Assembly (NCBI GenBank): GCA_002424645.1
Contig: DIKU01000060.1
Coordinates: 1,131-7,482, forward strand
Direction: 5' to 3'
Origin: Pelobacter sp. UBA5610
Lineage (GTDB): Bacteria > Desulfobacterota > Desulfuromonadia > Desulfuromonadales > Syntrophotaleaceae
Length of the DNA stretch: 6,352 nt
In this document: positions 1-5,989 of the stretch, in pieces
Numbering within the stretch: position 1 is the stretch's first letter
Layout: each line of letters opens with the position of its first letter
Made by a program: the position numbers and the translations under genes
Notes under the pieces: model-generated
The model's input: only the letters and a program-made list of their open reading frames with translations
Database searches by the model: none
What the model was told of the DNA's origin: nothing

Positions 1-1195
1 CCATCAACCTCAGCATCTTGCGAACAGACAGCGGACGTCTTATTTTTTCGCCTTCGCAGACACCTGCAATTCTCTCATCGGTATCCAGATGGGCAACATT
101 GTGCCTTTTGCAAAAATTTGCGTCCAGGCCATTCATTGTCCTGATTTTTTCAAGGGCAGACACCAGATAACCCCAGAGTGTTTCATTGCTGGTTTTCACA
201 AACCTGTCCGCATACAACTCGGCCTGCAAACGGGTCGGTTTGATTTTATTCTGGGCAAAGAGCAGTCCCAGCCCAATAAGCGCAATACCGATCGTCGTAA
301 TCGGGACTATCTGGGTGTGAATACAGATAAAAAACAACCCTACACATCCATCCATGACATACATATATCGACGGATTTTCGGCAGGAAGGCCGCATCCTG
401 CAGGTGTCCCAATTCATGGGTCAGTACTGCCTGCAGTTCGCCATCATCCAGGCATCGGATCAGATCCGCCCCGACCACAATGGTTTTTTGAGAGAAAAGC
501 GCCACGGCGTTAAGCAAGCCCGGCTTTGCGATCACAATGGTACAGTCACCCCGTGCCCGGATCGGTGTGCTGGCAGAATCAAATTTCCTGCGGCAATCTT
601 CAGACAACAGACTTTCGTCCATTGGCAGACCGAAGAGCGACAAAAGTTTGGGCCACACCAGTAACAGTGCTGCCAGGTAAACAAGCAGCATCAGAATCGG
701 CATTCCCCCGTAGATGACGCCACGGGCGTGGTCAAAAACCGGCACATTGAACAAAATGAGCGGAAGCAGGAAATGAACGGAGGAAAAAGAACTCAACCAT
801 AAATTGGCCCGCAAATAAGAAAAAAACGGCGGCGCCTTCGATTCACTTTGCAAGAACAGCCATGCTCCGGAAAGTACCAGGGCCATGGCGGAACCGATCG
901 CCAATATTCCGACCACCAGGTTCATCGGGGCAAAGGGGATCGCCTGGAAGTTATCATTGAGATTGAAAATACCGAAGAAAACCCCACCCCATGCCAGAAT
1001 GGAAAACAGCCGCAACAGGCCATATTTTCGGGTTGGCAGCCAGGTCTTGACCGTCCACCACAGAGGTAAATACAGAATGGAGATACCCAAAAGGAACAAA
1101 CCGGGGAATGCGCATTTTGTCCAACCACCGGGAACATACCAGGCAAACCGGGGTAAAAACTCCACCCCGTAAGTCAATAGAACCGACCAAGTCAT
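1..1195 (-). CDS. M48-type membrane zinc metalloprotease, C-terminus cut by window edge
   Basis: Reading the minus strand from an ATG at 1195 gives about 398 residues without a stop before the left edge, so the C-terminus is missing. The core is the zinc-protease motif HELGH at residues 260-264 (zinc ligands H260 and H264, catalytic E261). It is preceded by a family-typical stretch (GLLNAV near 226-231, IVVGADLI near 239-246, LDDGELQAVL just before the motif). The likely third zinc ligand is E326 in ELYAD, matching the ExxAD pattern of M48 proteases, and the later HLDTDERI resembles the conserved HPxxxxRI region. Hydrophobic segments lie near residues 31-47, 59-77, 91-115, 138-153, 160-181 and 284-314, so the enzyme is predicted to sit in the inner membrane, like HtpX or Ste24 relatives. 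An AAAGGA ribosome site lies about 7 bases upstream of the ATG. The substrate is unknown. An M56 (BlaR1-like) assignment is the main alternative, but the ExxAD motif favours M48. Confidence 0.85.
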   Translation of the reverse strand, partial: MTWSVLLTYGVEFLPRFAWYVPGGWTKCAFPGLFLLGISILYLPLWWTVKTWLPTRKYGLLRLFSILAWGGVFFGIFNLNDNFQAIPFAPMNLVVGILAIGSAMALVLSGAWLFLQSESKAPPFFSYLRANLWLSSFSSVHFLLPLILFNVPVFDHARGVIYGGMPILMLLVYLAALLLVWPKLLSLFGLPMDESLLSEDCRRKFDSASTPIRARGDCTIVIAKPGLLNAVALFSQKTIVVGADLIRCLDDGELQAVLTHELGHLQDAAFLPKIRRYMYVMDGCVGLFFICIHTQIVPITTIGIALIGLGLLFAQNKIKPTRLQAELYADRFVKTSNETLWGYLVSALEKIRTMNGLDANFCKRHNVAHLDTDERIAGVCEGEKIRRPLSVRKMLRLM

Positions 1196-1400
1196 GAGAT
1201 ATCCTTTGCAGGCAACAGGAGTGACCGCACGAAAAGCGGTTGCGTGCGTCGATTTTCCAATAATCGGATAATTATTAAAGCACTCCAGTTATACGCTAAA
1301 AACGCTCTCACTATTGGTTTTTTTTAGTGAACATATGAAATTAATTTGCGGACCGCCTCCCCACCAACCGGCCGTGCTCCCGGCTAGTTGGCTTATTTTG
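1196..1400. other. intergenic spacer between two minus-strand genes
   Basis: About 205 bases separate the MgtC/DUF4010 gene from the protease gene, both on the minus strand. Besides the 1364-1391 inverted repeat, it holds an AT-rich stretch (1255-1340) with TATAAC-like and TAATTAT-like hexamers on the minus strand, but no convincing -35/-10 pair. A short hairpin (ACCGC, loop, GCGGT at 1224-1240) lies about 30 bases upstream of the protease start, in its presumed leader. The gap argues against a tight operon. Confidence 0.4.
1364..1391. other. inverted repeat just downstream of the MgtC/DUF4010 gene
   Basis: CCAACCGGCC (1364-1373) can pair with GGCTAGTTGG (1382-1391) around an 8-base loop, giving eight Watson-Crick pairs plus one G-T wobble and one mismatch. 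It begins about 10 bases past the stop codon of the minus-strand gene at 1401. No U-run follows it in the minus-strand transcript, so it is not a canonical intrinsic terminator. It could still protect the 3' end or weakly terminate. Confidence 0.35.
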
Positions 1401-2639
1401 CTAAGGCCAGAGCCACAGCAAAACCCCGCCTCCAAGCAGGGACCCGCCGAAAGGCAGCGCGATGCGCCTTAGCAAACGCCGGTTCCCTATACAAGCAACC
1501 ACTCCTCCTTTGAAGAGGATATTGGACAAAGCTCCGACCATCATCATGCGCCAGCCGGTCTCGACACTCAGGCGATCGGCAGTGATCAATTGGGCGGTGG
1601 ACAGGGTAATGGCGTCCATGTCGGTCAATCCCGAAAGGGCCGCCACCAGATACAGACCACCAGCACCGAAGTACTGTTTGGCGGCCGCTACTGCCAGCAA
1701 TACCAGTGCATACAACCCGCCAAAGATCACGGCAGCAGCCAGGTTGGAAGGATCTTTCGGTTCGGGACCGGCATCCTGTTTATGCCTCGTGAGCTTGAAA
1801 GCCATGGCAGCGATAAGAGACATCCATAGCCCCATGACCCCGAACTGCGGGCATACCTGCCAAAAGATAGCGGGCGCAACCACGACCACCTCAAAAGCAA
1901 CCCGCACAAACACAATCGTTGATGCGACCATGATGACCAGGGCTGCCAGAGTCGATGATTCGGGAGCGGATTTTGACCGGCGAGCATAACTGACGGTCGT
2001 CGCGGTACTCGAAATCAGGCCGCCCAGAATGCCGCTCACAACCGACCCGGCCCTGCTGCCGACATACCTGGAGATCAGGTAACTTGCGATACTGATACCA
2101 ACGATGAGAACCACCATCAGCCAGATACGAAAAGGGTTTAAAACCTCATACGGACCGAAGGAACGATCCGGCAACAACGGCAGCACCACAAGGGCAATGA
2201 GCACCATGCGGAATATGACCTGGATATCGCTGCCACCAATGCGTTTGACAAAATGATGCAACGGTTTTTTCCAGTGCAGCAGCAGTGCCACCCCGCCGCC
2301 GATGGCAGCAGCCTCGGCAATCGTCCCACCCTGCAACAAGGCTCCGACCGCAAACATGACCAGCGCCGCCATCTCGGTCGTCGTGCCGGGATGGGCATCC
2401 CGGTCACGGTACCGGCGCAGGTTGGCGACCACCATAAGCCCCCCAAGGGCAATAAACCCGCCGGCCAGGACCCAACCGCCGAATCGCGACGCAAGATGCG
2501 CACACGCCGTACCCAGTACGGTGATCAAGGCAAAGGTTCGGATGCCCGCCGCTTCCGGTTCGGCCCATTCGCGTTGCAGACCCACCAAAAGCCCAAGACC
2601 CAGGGCTATGCCGAATTGTTGCCAGATCTGCAAATCCAT
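1401..2639 (-). CDS. MgtC/SapB family membrane protein with C-terminal DUF4010 domain
   Basis: A complete 412-residue, strongly hydrophobic protein. The N-terminal MgtC/SapB-like domain (about residues 8-130) shows the family signature: a glycine-rich helix ending in LQREW at 21-25, GIRTF at 32-36, and EMAALVMFAVGALL near 89-102. The C-terminal half (about 175-400) matches DUF4010 by SSTATT at 210-215, DMDAIT at 340-345, and N373/K377 in SNILFKGG followed by GNRRLLRR. About ten or more membrane helices are predicted, so it acts in the inner membrane. The length is usual for this two-domain architecture. MgtC proper is linked to virulence, Mg2+ limitation and inhibition of ATP synthase, but DUF4010 fusions have no settled function, so a transport or regulatory role is only inferred. 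The start is supported by an AAGGAGA ribosome site about 6 bases upstream of the ATG. It is transcribed divergently from the flavoprotein gene at 2961. Confidence 0.92.
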   Translation of the reverse strand: MDLQIWQQFGIALGLGLLVGLQREWAEPEAAGIRTFALITVLGTACAHLASRFGGWVLAGGFIALGGLMVVANLRRYRDRDAHPGTTTEMAALVMFAVGALLQGGTIAEAAAIGGGVALLLHWKKPLHHFVKRIGGSDIQVIFRMVLIALVVLPLLPDRSFGPYEVLNPFRIWLMVVLIVGISIASYLISRYVGSRAGSVVSGILGGLISSTATTVSYARRSKSAPESSTLAALVIMVASTIVFVRVAFEVVVVAPAIFWQVCPQFGVMGLWMSLIAAMAFKLTRHKQDAGPEPKDPSNLAAAVIFGGLYALVLLAVAAAKQYFGAGGLYLVAALSGLTDMDAITLSTAQLITADRLSVETGWRMMMVGALSNILFKGGVVACIGNRRLLRRIALPFGGSLLGGGVLLWLWP

Positions 2640-2960
2640 GAAGTCTCCTTCACCATGCGCGAGAATGAAAACATGCCCCTATGCTTCAATTCTAACCATC
2701 GATGGCTGATTTCATAGTTTTGGTCACCATGTTTGGATCCCGCCGCGCGTGATTCGTGACCGGCGATGGGTAATTACCTGAAAATAGATACTTAGATCGG
2801 ATTTGGTAACGGCATATACGCGTAATCGGCATGCCAATTCAATCCTCACGAGATTATCCTTTAAATAAACAGCAATCTTATAATATCCTTATAAACAAAC
2901 TACCAACTCACAGCTAACGGACGATTCTCCGAATACCAAAGTTTTATTCGAAGGGACTTT
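2640..2960. other. divergent intergenic region with small repeats
   Basis: This 321-base region lies between two divergent genes and must carry promoters for both. I see no gene in it. Toward the minus-strand gene there is a TAGAAT -10-like hexamer at 2694-2689, with no good -35. Toward the plus-strand gene there is a TATAAT hexamer at 2879-2884 flanked by near-identical direct repeats (2855-2871 and 2884-2897). A separated inverted repeat GGTCAC/GTGACC (2722-2727 and 2756-2761) has a 28-base spacer and is of doubtful meaning. A 6-bp inverted repeat CGAATA/TATTCG (2930-2935 and 2945-2950) abuts the ribosome site of the downstream gene. Confidence 0.5.
2854..2884 (+). promoter_or_regulatory. 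possible promoter of the flavoprotein disulfide reductase gene
   Basis: A perfect TATAAT at 2879-2884 lies about 77 bases upstream of the start codon. The best -35-like hexamer, TTATCC at 2854-2859, is poor and the 19-base spacer is long, so an activator or another sigma factor could be involved. The -10 also falls inside a TTATAA-N5-TTATAA symmetric element (2878-2894), which could be an operator. Inferred from hexamer matching only. Confidence 0.35.
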
Positions 2961-4382
2961 ATGGCCAGAAAAGTTGACGTGATCGTCATCGGCGCAGGAA
3001 GTGCGGGACTCGCCGCCGTGCGCCAGATAGAAAAGACGACTGACAATTACCTGCTCATCGACCACGGCCCCCTTGGCACCACCTGCGCCAGGGTAGGCTG
3101 TATGCCTTCCAAAGCCTTTATCAAGGTGGCCAAAGACTTTCACGGTGCGGCTCGCCTGGTTCAGGCCGGGCTGACAGACAGCCACCCCGCACGATGCGAT
3201 ATACCAGCAGTGCTCGAACATGTGCGCCGACTGCGCGATCATTTCGCATCGGGCATGGTCGAAGTCACCCACAAACTCGCCAAAGAGCGTTTGGTAAAGG
3301 GAACTGCGCGCCTGCTGGGTCCGAACCGCGTGTGGGTCAACGGCGAAGAAATCACGTGTTCCAGCATTATTCTTGCGACAGGCTCACGACCCACGATACC
3401 TGATGAGTGGCATGGATTTTCCGATCGGATTCTGACCGCTGACACCTTTTTCGAGCAAAAGGACCTGCCTCGACGCATCGCCGTGGCAGGACTCGGCATC
3501 ATCGGTCTTGAACTCGGTCAGTCCCTGGCCAGGCTGGGTATCCAAGTTACCGGTTTCGGCAGAAATCCGCATATCTGCGGCATCCGCGATCCGGAAATCA
3601 ACCGCGTCGCCCTGCAGGTGCTGGGCCAGGAGTTTCCCCTTTTCGTCGGTGATGAAGCCAAAATAACCCCTACCGACAAAGGCCTGCGCATCCGCAACGG
3701 ATTCCACGAAATCGAGGTCGAAGCCGTTATCGCCGCCCTCGGCGTAACCCCGAACCTCGACAAACTCGGCCTTGAAAATCTCGGTGTACCTCTGAACGAT
3801 CGCGGCCTGCCGCCCTACAACCCATACACGACACAGATCGCCGATCTGCCGGTGTATATCGCCGGCGACGCCAACGGTTGTTTGCCGATTCTGCATGAAG
3901 CACAGGACGAAGGATTTATCGCCGGGCGCAATGCCACGGGAGCCAGAGTCCAAAAATACCGCCGTCGCAACGGGCTCAAGGTCGTCTTTACCGACCCCGG
4001 TGTCGCAGCCGTCGGCCGAACCCTCGACAAGCTCGATAGCGCCGGCATCATCATCGCCAGGGCCAATTTTTCGGACCAGGCCCGTGCCGTCGCCGAAGGC
4101 CGCAACACTGGCATGATGCACATCTACGTGGACAAAACCGACGCCCGCATCCTCGGTGCCGAAATGATCGTTCCCGAAGCCGAACACCTCACTCACTTGC
4201 TGGGCCTGGCCATTCACAGGGAGATGACGGTGCACGACATGTTGACCATGCCATTTTATCACCCCACCGTCGAGGAAGGATTACGCACTGCATTACGGGA
4301 TGCTGCGCAGCAATTGGCCCATATCCATACAATGGAAGAGCTGACCCTGTGCGAAAGTTGCCCCGAGTTGCCGCTGTGCTGA
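2961..4382 (+). CDS. dihydrolipoyl dehydrogenase-like FAD-dependent disulfide reductase
   Basis: A complete 473-residue class I pyridine nucleotide-disulfide oxidoreductase. In order: FAD-binding GAGSAG at 11-16; redox-active pair C42/C47 in CARVGCMPSK; ATGSRP at 139-144; NAD(P)-binding GLGIIG at 177-182; second FAD motif AGD at 301-303; and a dimerisation domain ending in HPTVEE, where H434 and E439 form the catalytic dyad. These are the residues needed to pass electrons between NAD(P)H, FAD and a disulfide, classically lipoamide. The CARVGC variant of the usual CLNVGC is typical of a divergent lipoamide-dehydrogenase-like subgroup. After GLGIIG the second strand ends FGRN (199-202), lacking the acidic residue that favours NAD, so cofactor choice is uncertain. 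The last ten residues carry C464, C467 and C473, a possible extra thiol site. No E1, E2 or lipoate genes adjoin, so it is an orphan and its substrate is unknown. An AAGGGA ribosome site lies about 5 bases upstream of the ATG. Confidence 0.92.
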   Translation: MARKVDVIVIGAGSAGLAAVRQIEKTTDNYLLIDHGPLGTTCARVGCMPSKAFIKVAKDFHGAARLVQAGLTDSHPARCDIPAVLEHVRRLRDHFASGMVEVTHKLAKERLVKGTARLLGPNRVWVNGEEITCSSIILATGSRPTIPDEWHGFSDRILTADTFFEQKDLPRRIAVAGLGIIGLELGQSLARLGIQVTGFGRNPHICGIRDPEINRVALQVLGQEFPLFVGDEAKITPTDKGLRIRNGFHEIEVEAVIAALGVTPNLDKLGLENLGVPLNDRGLPPYNPYTTQIADLPVYIAGDANGCLPILHEAQDEGFIAGRNATGARVQKYRRRNGLKVVFTDPGVAAVGRTLDKLDSAGIIIARANFSDQARAVAEGRNTGMMHIYVDKTDARILGAEMIVPEAEHLTHLLGLAIHREMTVHDMLTMPFYHPTVEEGLRTALRDAAQQLAHIHTMEELTLCESCPELPLC

Positions 4383-4500
4383 GCGATCGGAATACATTTC
4401 AAATGCACATATTCGGGATATTGTCAGTGCTCAGGGTCCTGGTCATCCATGCTGCGTAGCCTGACTCTCCCTGTAAAAAAACAGCCCTGACGAATAATAA

Positions 4501-4569
4501 GGTCGGGGTTGGTAATAAGATTTACTGATGATACAATAACCACCGAGTTGGTAATATTTCAACCCGACC
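4501..4569 (+). promoter_or_regulatory. putative promoter and repeat-rich control region of the Cys-rich gene
   Basis: TTGGTA (4509-4514), a 17-base spacer and TACAAT (4532-4537) make a plausible sigma-70 promoter about 50 bases upstream of the start codon. The 10-base sequence GTTGGTAATA occurs twice, at 4508-4517 (over the -35) and at 4547-4556 (near the expected transcription start). The whole block is bounded by an inverted repeat, GGTCGGGGTT at 4501-4510 and AACCCGACC at 4561-4569, complementary apart from one bulged G. Such an arrangement fits paired operator sites or a leader structure next to the ribosome site. No regulator is identified. Confidence 0.4.
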
Positions 4570-4589
4570 AATAAACACAGGAGAACCTC

Positions 4590-4817
4590 ATGCTCCCTAC
4601 CTGTAAATGCGGCAACTGCGGTATCATCGCAAGCGATGAAAACCATGTTTGCAAACCCGGACCGATGATGGACAAAGTCGAATTCTGCGGTTCGGCCCCC
4701 GATCCAGATAGCGGGATGTGCGAAACGATGGCCCGGCACCTGAGCTACAAATGCTCCGCTTGCGGCCGTCCGGCAGTTAGTCCGGATCTGATCTGCAAAC
4801 CGGTTTCCATCCGTTAA
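4590..4817 (+). CDS. small cysteine-rich protein with duplicated CxxC-x10-CKP module
   Basis: A 75-residue protein that I cannot assign to a named family. It has nine cysteines (5, 7, 10, 21, 33, 44, 55, 58, 69), far above average. Two halves share one pattern with identical spacing: C7-x2-C10-G, ten residues after C10, then C21-K-P; and C55-x2-C58-G, ten residues, then C69-K-P. A central pair, C33 and C44, repeats the x10 spacing. This suggests two related zinc-ribbon or rubredoxin-like knuckles that bind Zn or Fe, arisen by internal duplication. There is no signal peptide or membrane segment, so it is probably cytoplasmic. A good AGGAGA ribosome site (4579-4584) sits just upstream of the ATG, a plausible promoter lies at 4509-4537 and a strong terminator follows at 4831, so it looks like a real monocistronic gene. 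It follows a disulfide reductase on the same strand, 207 bases away; a functional link is only a guess. Confidence 0.78.
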   Translation: MLPTCKCGNCGIIASDENHVCKPGPMMDKVEFCGSAPDPDSGMCETMARHLSYKCSACGRPAVSPDLICKPVSIR

Positions 4818-4830
4818 TACGTTACAAAAC

Positions 4831-4870
4831 AGGGCCGTCCGGTAGAAAACCGAACGGCCCTTCTGCTTTT
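4831..4870 (+). terminator. intrinsic terminator after the Cys-rich gene
   Basis: Two 13-base arms (4831-4843 and 4849-4861) pair with one internal C/A mismatch around an AGAAA loop: AGGGCCGT-C-CGGT against ACCG-A-ACGGCCCT. The stem is followed by TCTGCTTTT (4862-4870), a short U-rich tail. It begins 14 bases after the stop codon, as expected for a Rho-independent terminator. The upstream side lacks a strong A-tract, so termination is mainly in the plus direction. Confidence 0.9.
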
Positions 4871-5215
4871 CCAAGGGTTCTGTTTATCAGCTCAACGGAC
4901 AAAAACATGAGGATGATGAGGACCTGCTGCCGGCGCTCCCCATCCTGATCGACCCTTCGCCCCTGTCTACGCCGCCAACGAACAGGCGCAGATCACGACA
5001 TAATAATCCCAGGGATTTCCCGTCCGGACCCCTTGCAATCCCTGCCCGCCAACCATTCGAGCAACAGGGTCCGCACACGTTCTTCGTTTTTAAAAGCGTT
5101 TACCGACCTCTACCGGCGCACCGCCGATGGACAATGGGTACGGCATCGCTCCCTTGTCCTACCTGATTCCTGGGGTAGAATAAAAACAACGTATTTAATC
5201 ATTCAACAGGTAACT
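4871..5215. other. intergenic region without a convincing gene
   Basis: These 345 bases lie between the terminator and the aspartic protease gene. Several short open frames cross it on both strands, but none has a ribosome site, a plausible composition or a recognisable motif. The plus frame of the protease stays open back to a TTG at 5033, which I reject as the start. The last 60 bases hold the probable protease promoter. The rest may be degenerate sequence; I see no RNA gene or repeat in it. Confidence 0.5.
5154..5181 (+). promoter_or_regulatory. probable promoter of the aspartic protease gene
   Basis: TTGTCC (5154-5159), a 16-base spacer and TAGAAT (5176-5181) resemble a sigma-70 promoter. 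Transcription would begin near 5188, giving a leader of about 28 bases before the ATG at 5216. This supports 5216 over the upstream TTG at 5033. Inferred from hexamers only. Confidence 0.45.
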
Positions 5216-5854
5216 ATGAAATCGGTCAGACGGGAACATTCCGCATTCCATTTTTCGTTTTGCCAACGGTCCCGGGGCTGTTTCCCCCTGATTCTGCTGC
5301 TGGCAGTCATGCTTTTCATGCCGTACTCGGCAATCGGTGAAATGATCCGATATCTCGACGAACACGGCACCCCGGTATTCGTCGATGATAGAGATCTGTC
5401 CCCGGCAGAGCGTCAGGAGTTCCAGCAAAAAACCCGCGCCGTCGAACAAACCCGGCGCCGCTCCGGAATCACTCCGGTGGAGGTGCATGGCAACATGGTG
5501 CTGGTGCCGGTGGAAATCAGCGACGGTAGCCACAGAATCACCGCACGACTATTGCTCGATACCGGTGCGTCTCAAACGGTCTTTCATCGCCCGATCATGG
5601 AATATCTGCGCACCAGACCCCTGGCAAAGGGCTGGTCACGCCTTGCGAGCGGAGAGATGATCCCCACGGAACAGGTCCGCATCAAATCCCTCAAGGTCGG
5701 GCCCCATACAGTGCAAAACCCGACGGTGTACATCATCGATGTTCAAGATGAGGAAACGCCCTTCGATGGTTTGCTCGGCATGGATTTCCTCAGGAGCCAC
5801 CACTACCGTATCGACTTTGGCCAGCAGGTTATTCAATGGCAGGATGGAAATTGA
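5216..5854 (+). CDS. exported retropepsin-like (clan AA) aspartic protease
   Basis: A 212-residue protein when started at the ATG at 5216. It opens with a basic region of about 21 residues and a hydrophobic stretch (22-41) resembling a signal peptide or membrane anchor, so the rest should lie in the periplasm. Residues 43-58 (IRYLDEHGTPVFVDD) resemble the DUF4124 segment common in exported proteobacterial proteins. A charged linker (62-83) follows, then a retropepsin-like domain: LLLDTGAS at 112-119 with catalytic D115, and the partner motif GLLGMDFL at 185-192. Only one DTG is present, so the active enzyme should be a homodimer, as in retroviral proteases. The domain of about 125 residues is normal for bacterial members, whose substrates are mostly unknown. 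The frame stays open upstream to a TTG at 5033, but the signal peptide and the promoter at 5154-5181 favour 5216. The ribosome site is weak (AGGT at 5208-5211). Confidence 0.88.
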   Translation: MKSVRREHSAFHFSFCQRSRGCFPLILLLAVMLFMPYSAIGEMIRYLDEHGTPVFVDDRDLSPAERQEFQQKTRAVEQTRRRSGITPVEVHGNMVLVPVEISDGSHRITARLLLDTGASQTVFHRPIMEYLRTRPLAKGWSRLASGEMIPTEQVRIKSLKVGPHTVQNPTVYIIDVQDEETPFDGLLGMDFLRSHHYRIDFGQQVIQWQDGN

Positions 5855-5882
5855 ACCATGAATTAAACCTTTTAAGACCAGA

Positions 5883-5969
5883 TCATCCACAGATTTCACG
5901 GATTGTCACCGATCAGCCCTACCCTCATGCCTTTAAAAATCTGCGTTCCTCAGCGTAATCTGCGGATAC
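5883..5969. repeat. dispersed-type intergenic repeat between convergent genes
   Basis: The segment reads like a widespread bacterial intergenic repeat of the 'ATCCACAGATT ... AATCTGCG ... AATCTGCGGAT' type. ATCCACAGATT at 5885-5895 and AATCTGCGGAT at 5957-5967 form an 11-base inverted repeat with one G-T-type mismatch. AATCTGCG occurs at 5938-5945 and again at 5957-5964. It sits between the ends of two convergent genes, a common place for such elements, and might act in bidirectional termination. Only one copy lies in this window, so calling it dispersed rests on recollection of similar sequences. Confidence 0.5.
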
Positions 5970-5989
5970 AATGCCATTATTTATTGATC

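Noticed and set aside
89..664. Plus-strand open frame (191 residues) opposite the M48 protease
   Set aside because: The minus frame carries HELGH, ExxAD and membrane segments in one uninterrupted reading frame; the plus product has no domain.
1309..1329. CACTA/TAGTG inverted repeat with a T-run as a terminator
   Set aside because: The T-run is in the loop rather than after the stem and the stem is only 5 bp, so it does not form an intrinsic terminator.
1462..1989. Plus-strand open frame (175 residues) opposite the MgtC/DUF4010 gene
   Set aside because: Antisense shadow of a well-supported membrane protein gene; rich in T, A, R and S as expected from reversed hydrophobic codons.
3384..4262. 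Long minus-strand open frame (292 residues) opposite the flavoprotein gene
   Set aside because: It lies entirely antisense to a gene with complete family motifs, has no recognisable domain, and reflects codon bias of the real gene.
4443..4874. Minus-strand open frame (143 residues) across the Cys-rich gene and terminator
   Set aside because: It runs through the terminator hairpin, the promoter-like region and the Cys-rich gene in antisense, and its product has no motif. The plus-strand gene has better start, spacing and terminator evidence.
4887..5078. Minus-strand 63-residue frame in the intergenic region
   Set aside because: Low-complexity Ser and Gly-rich product, no ribosome site and no recognised motif.
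5033..5215. N-terminal extension of the aspartic protease to a TTG start
   Set aside because: It would bury the signal peptide behind 61 residues of non-conserved-looking sequence and overlap the likely promoter; no ribosome site precedes it.
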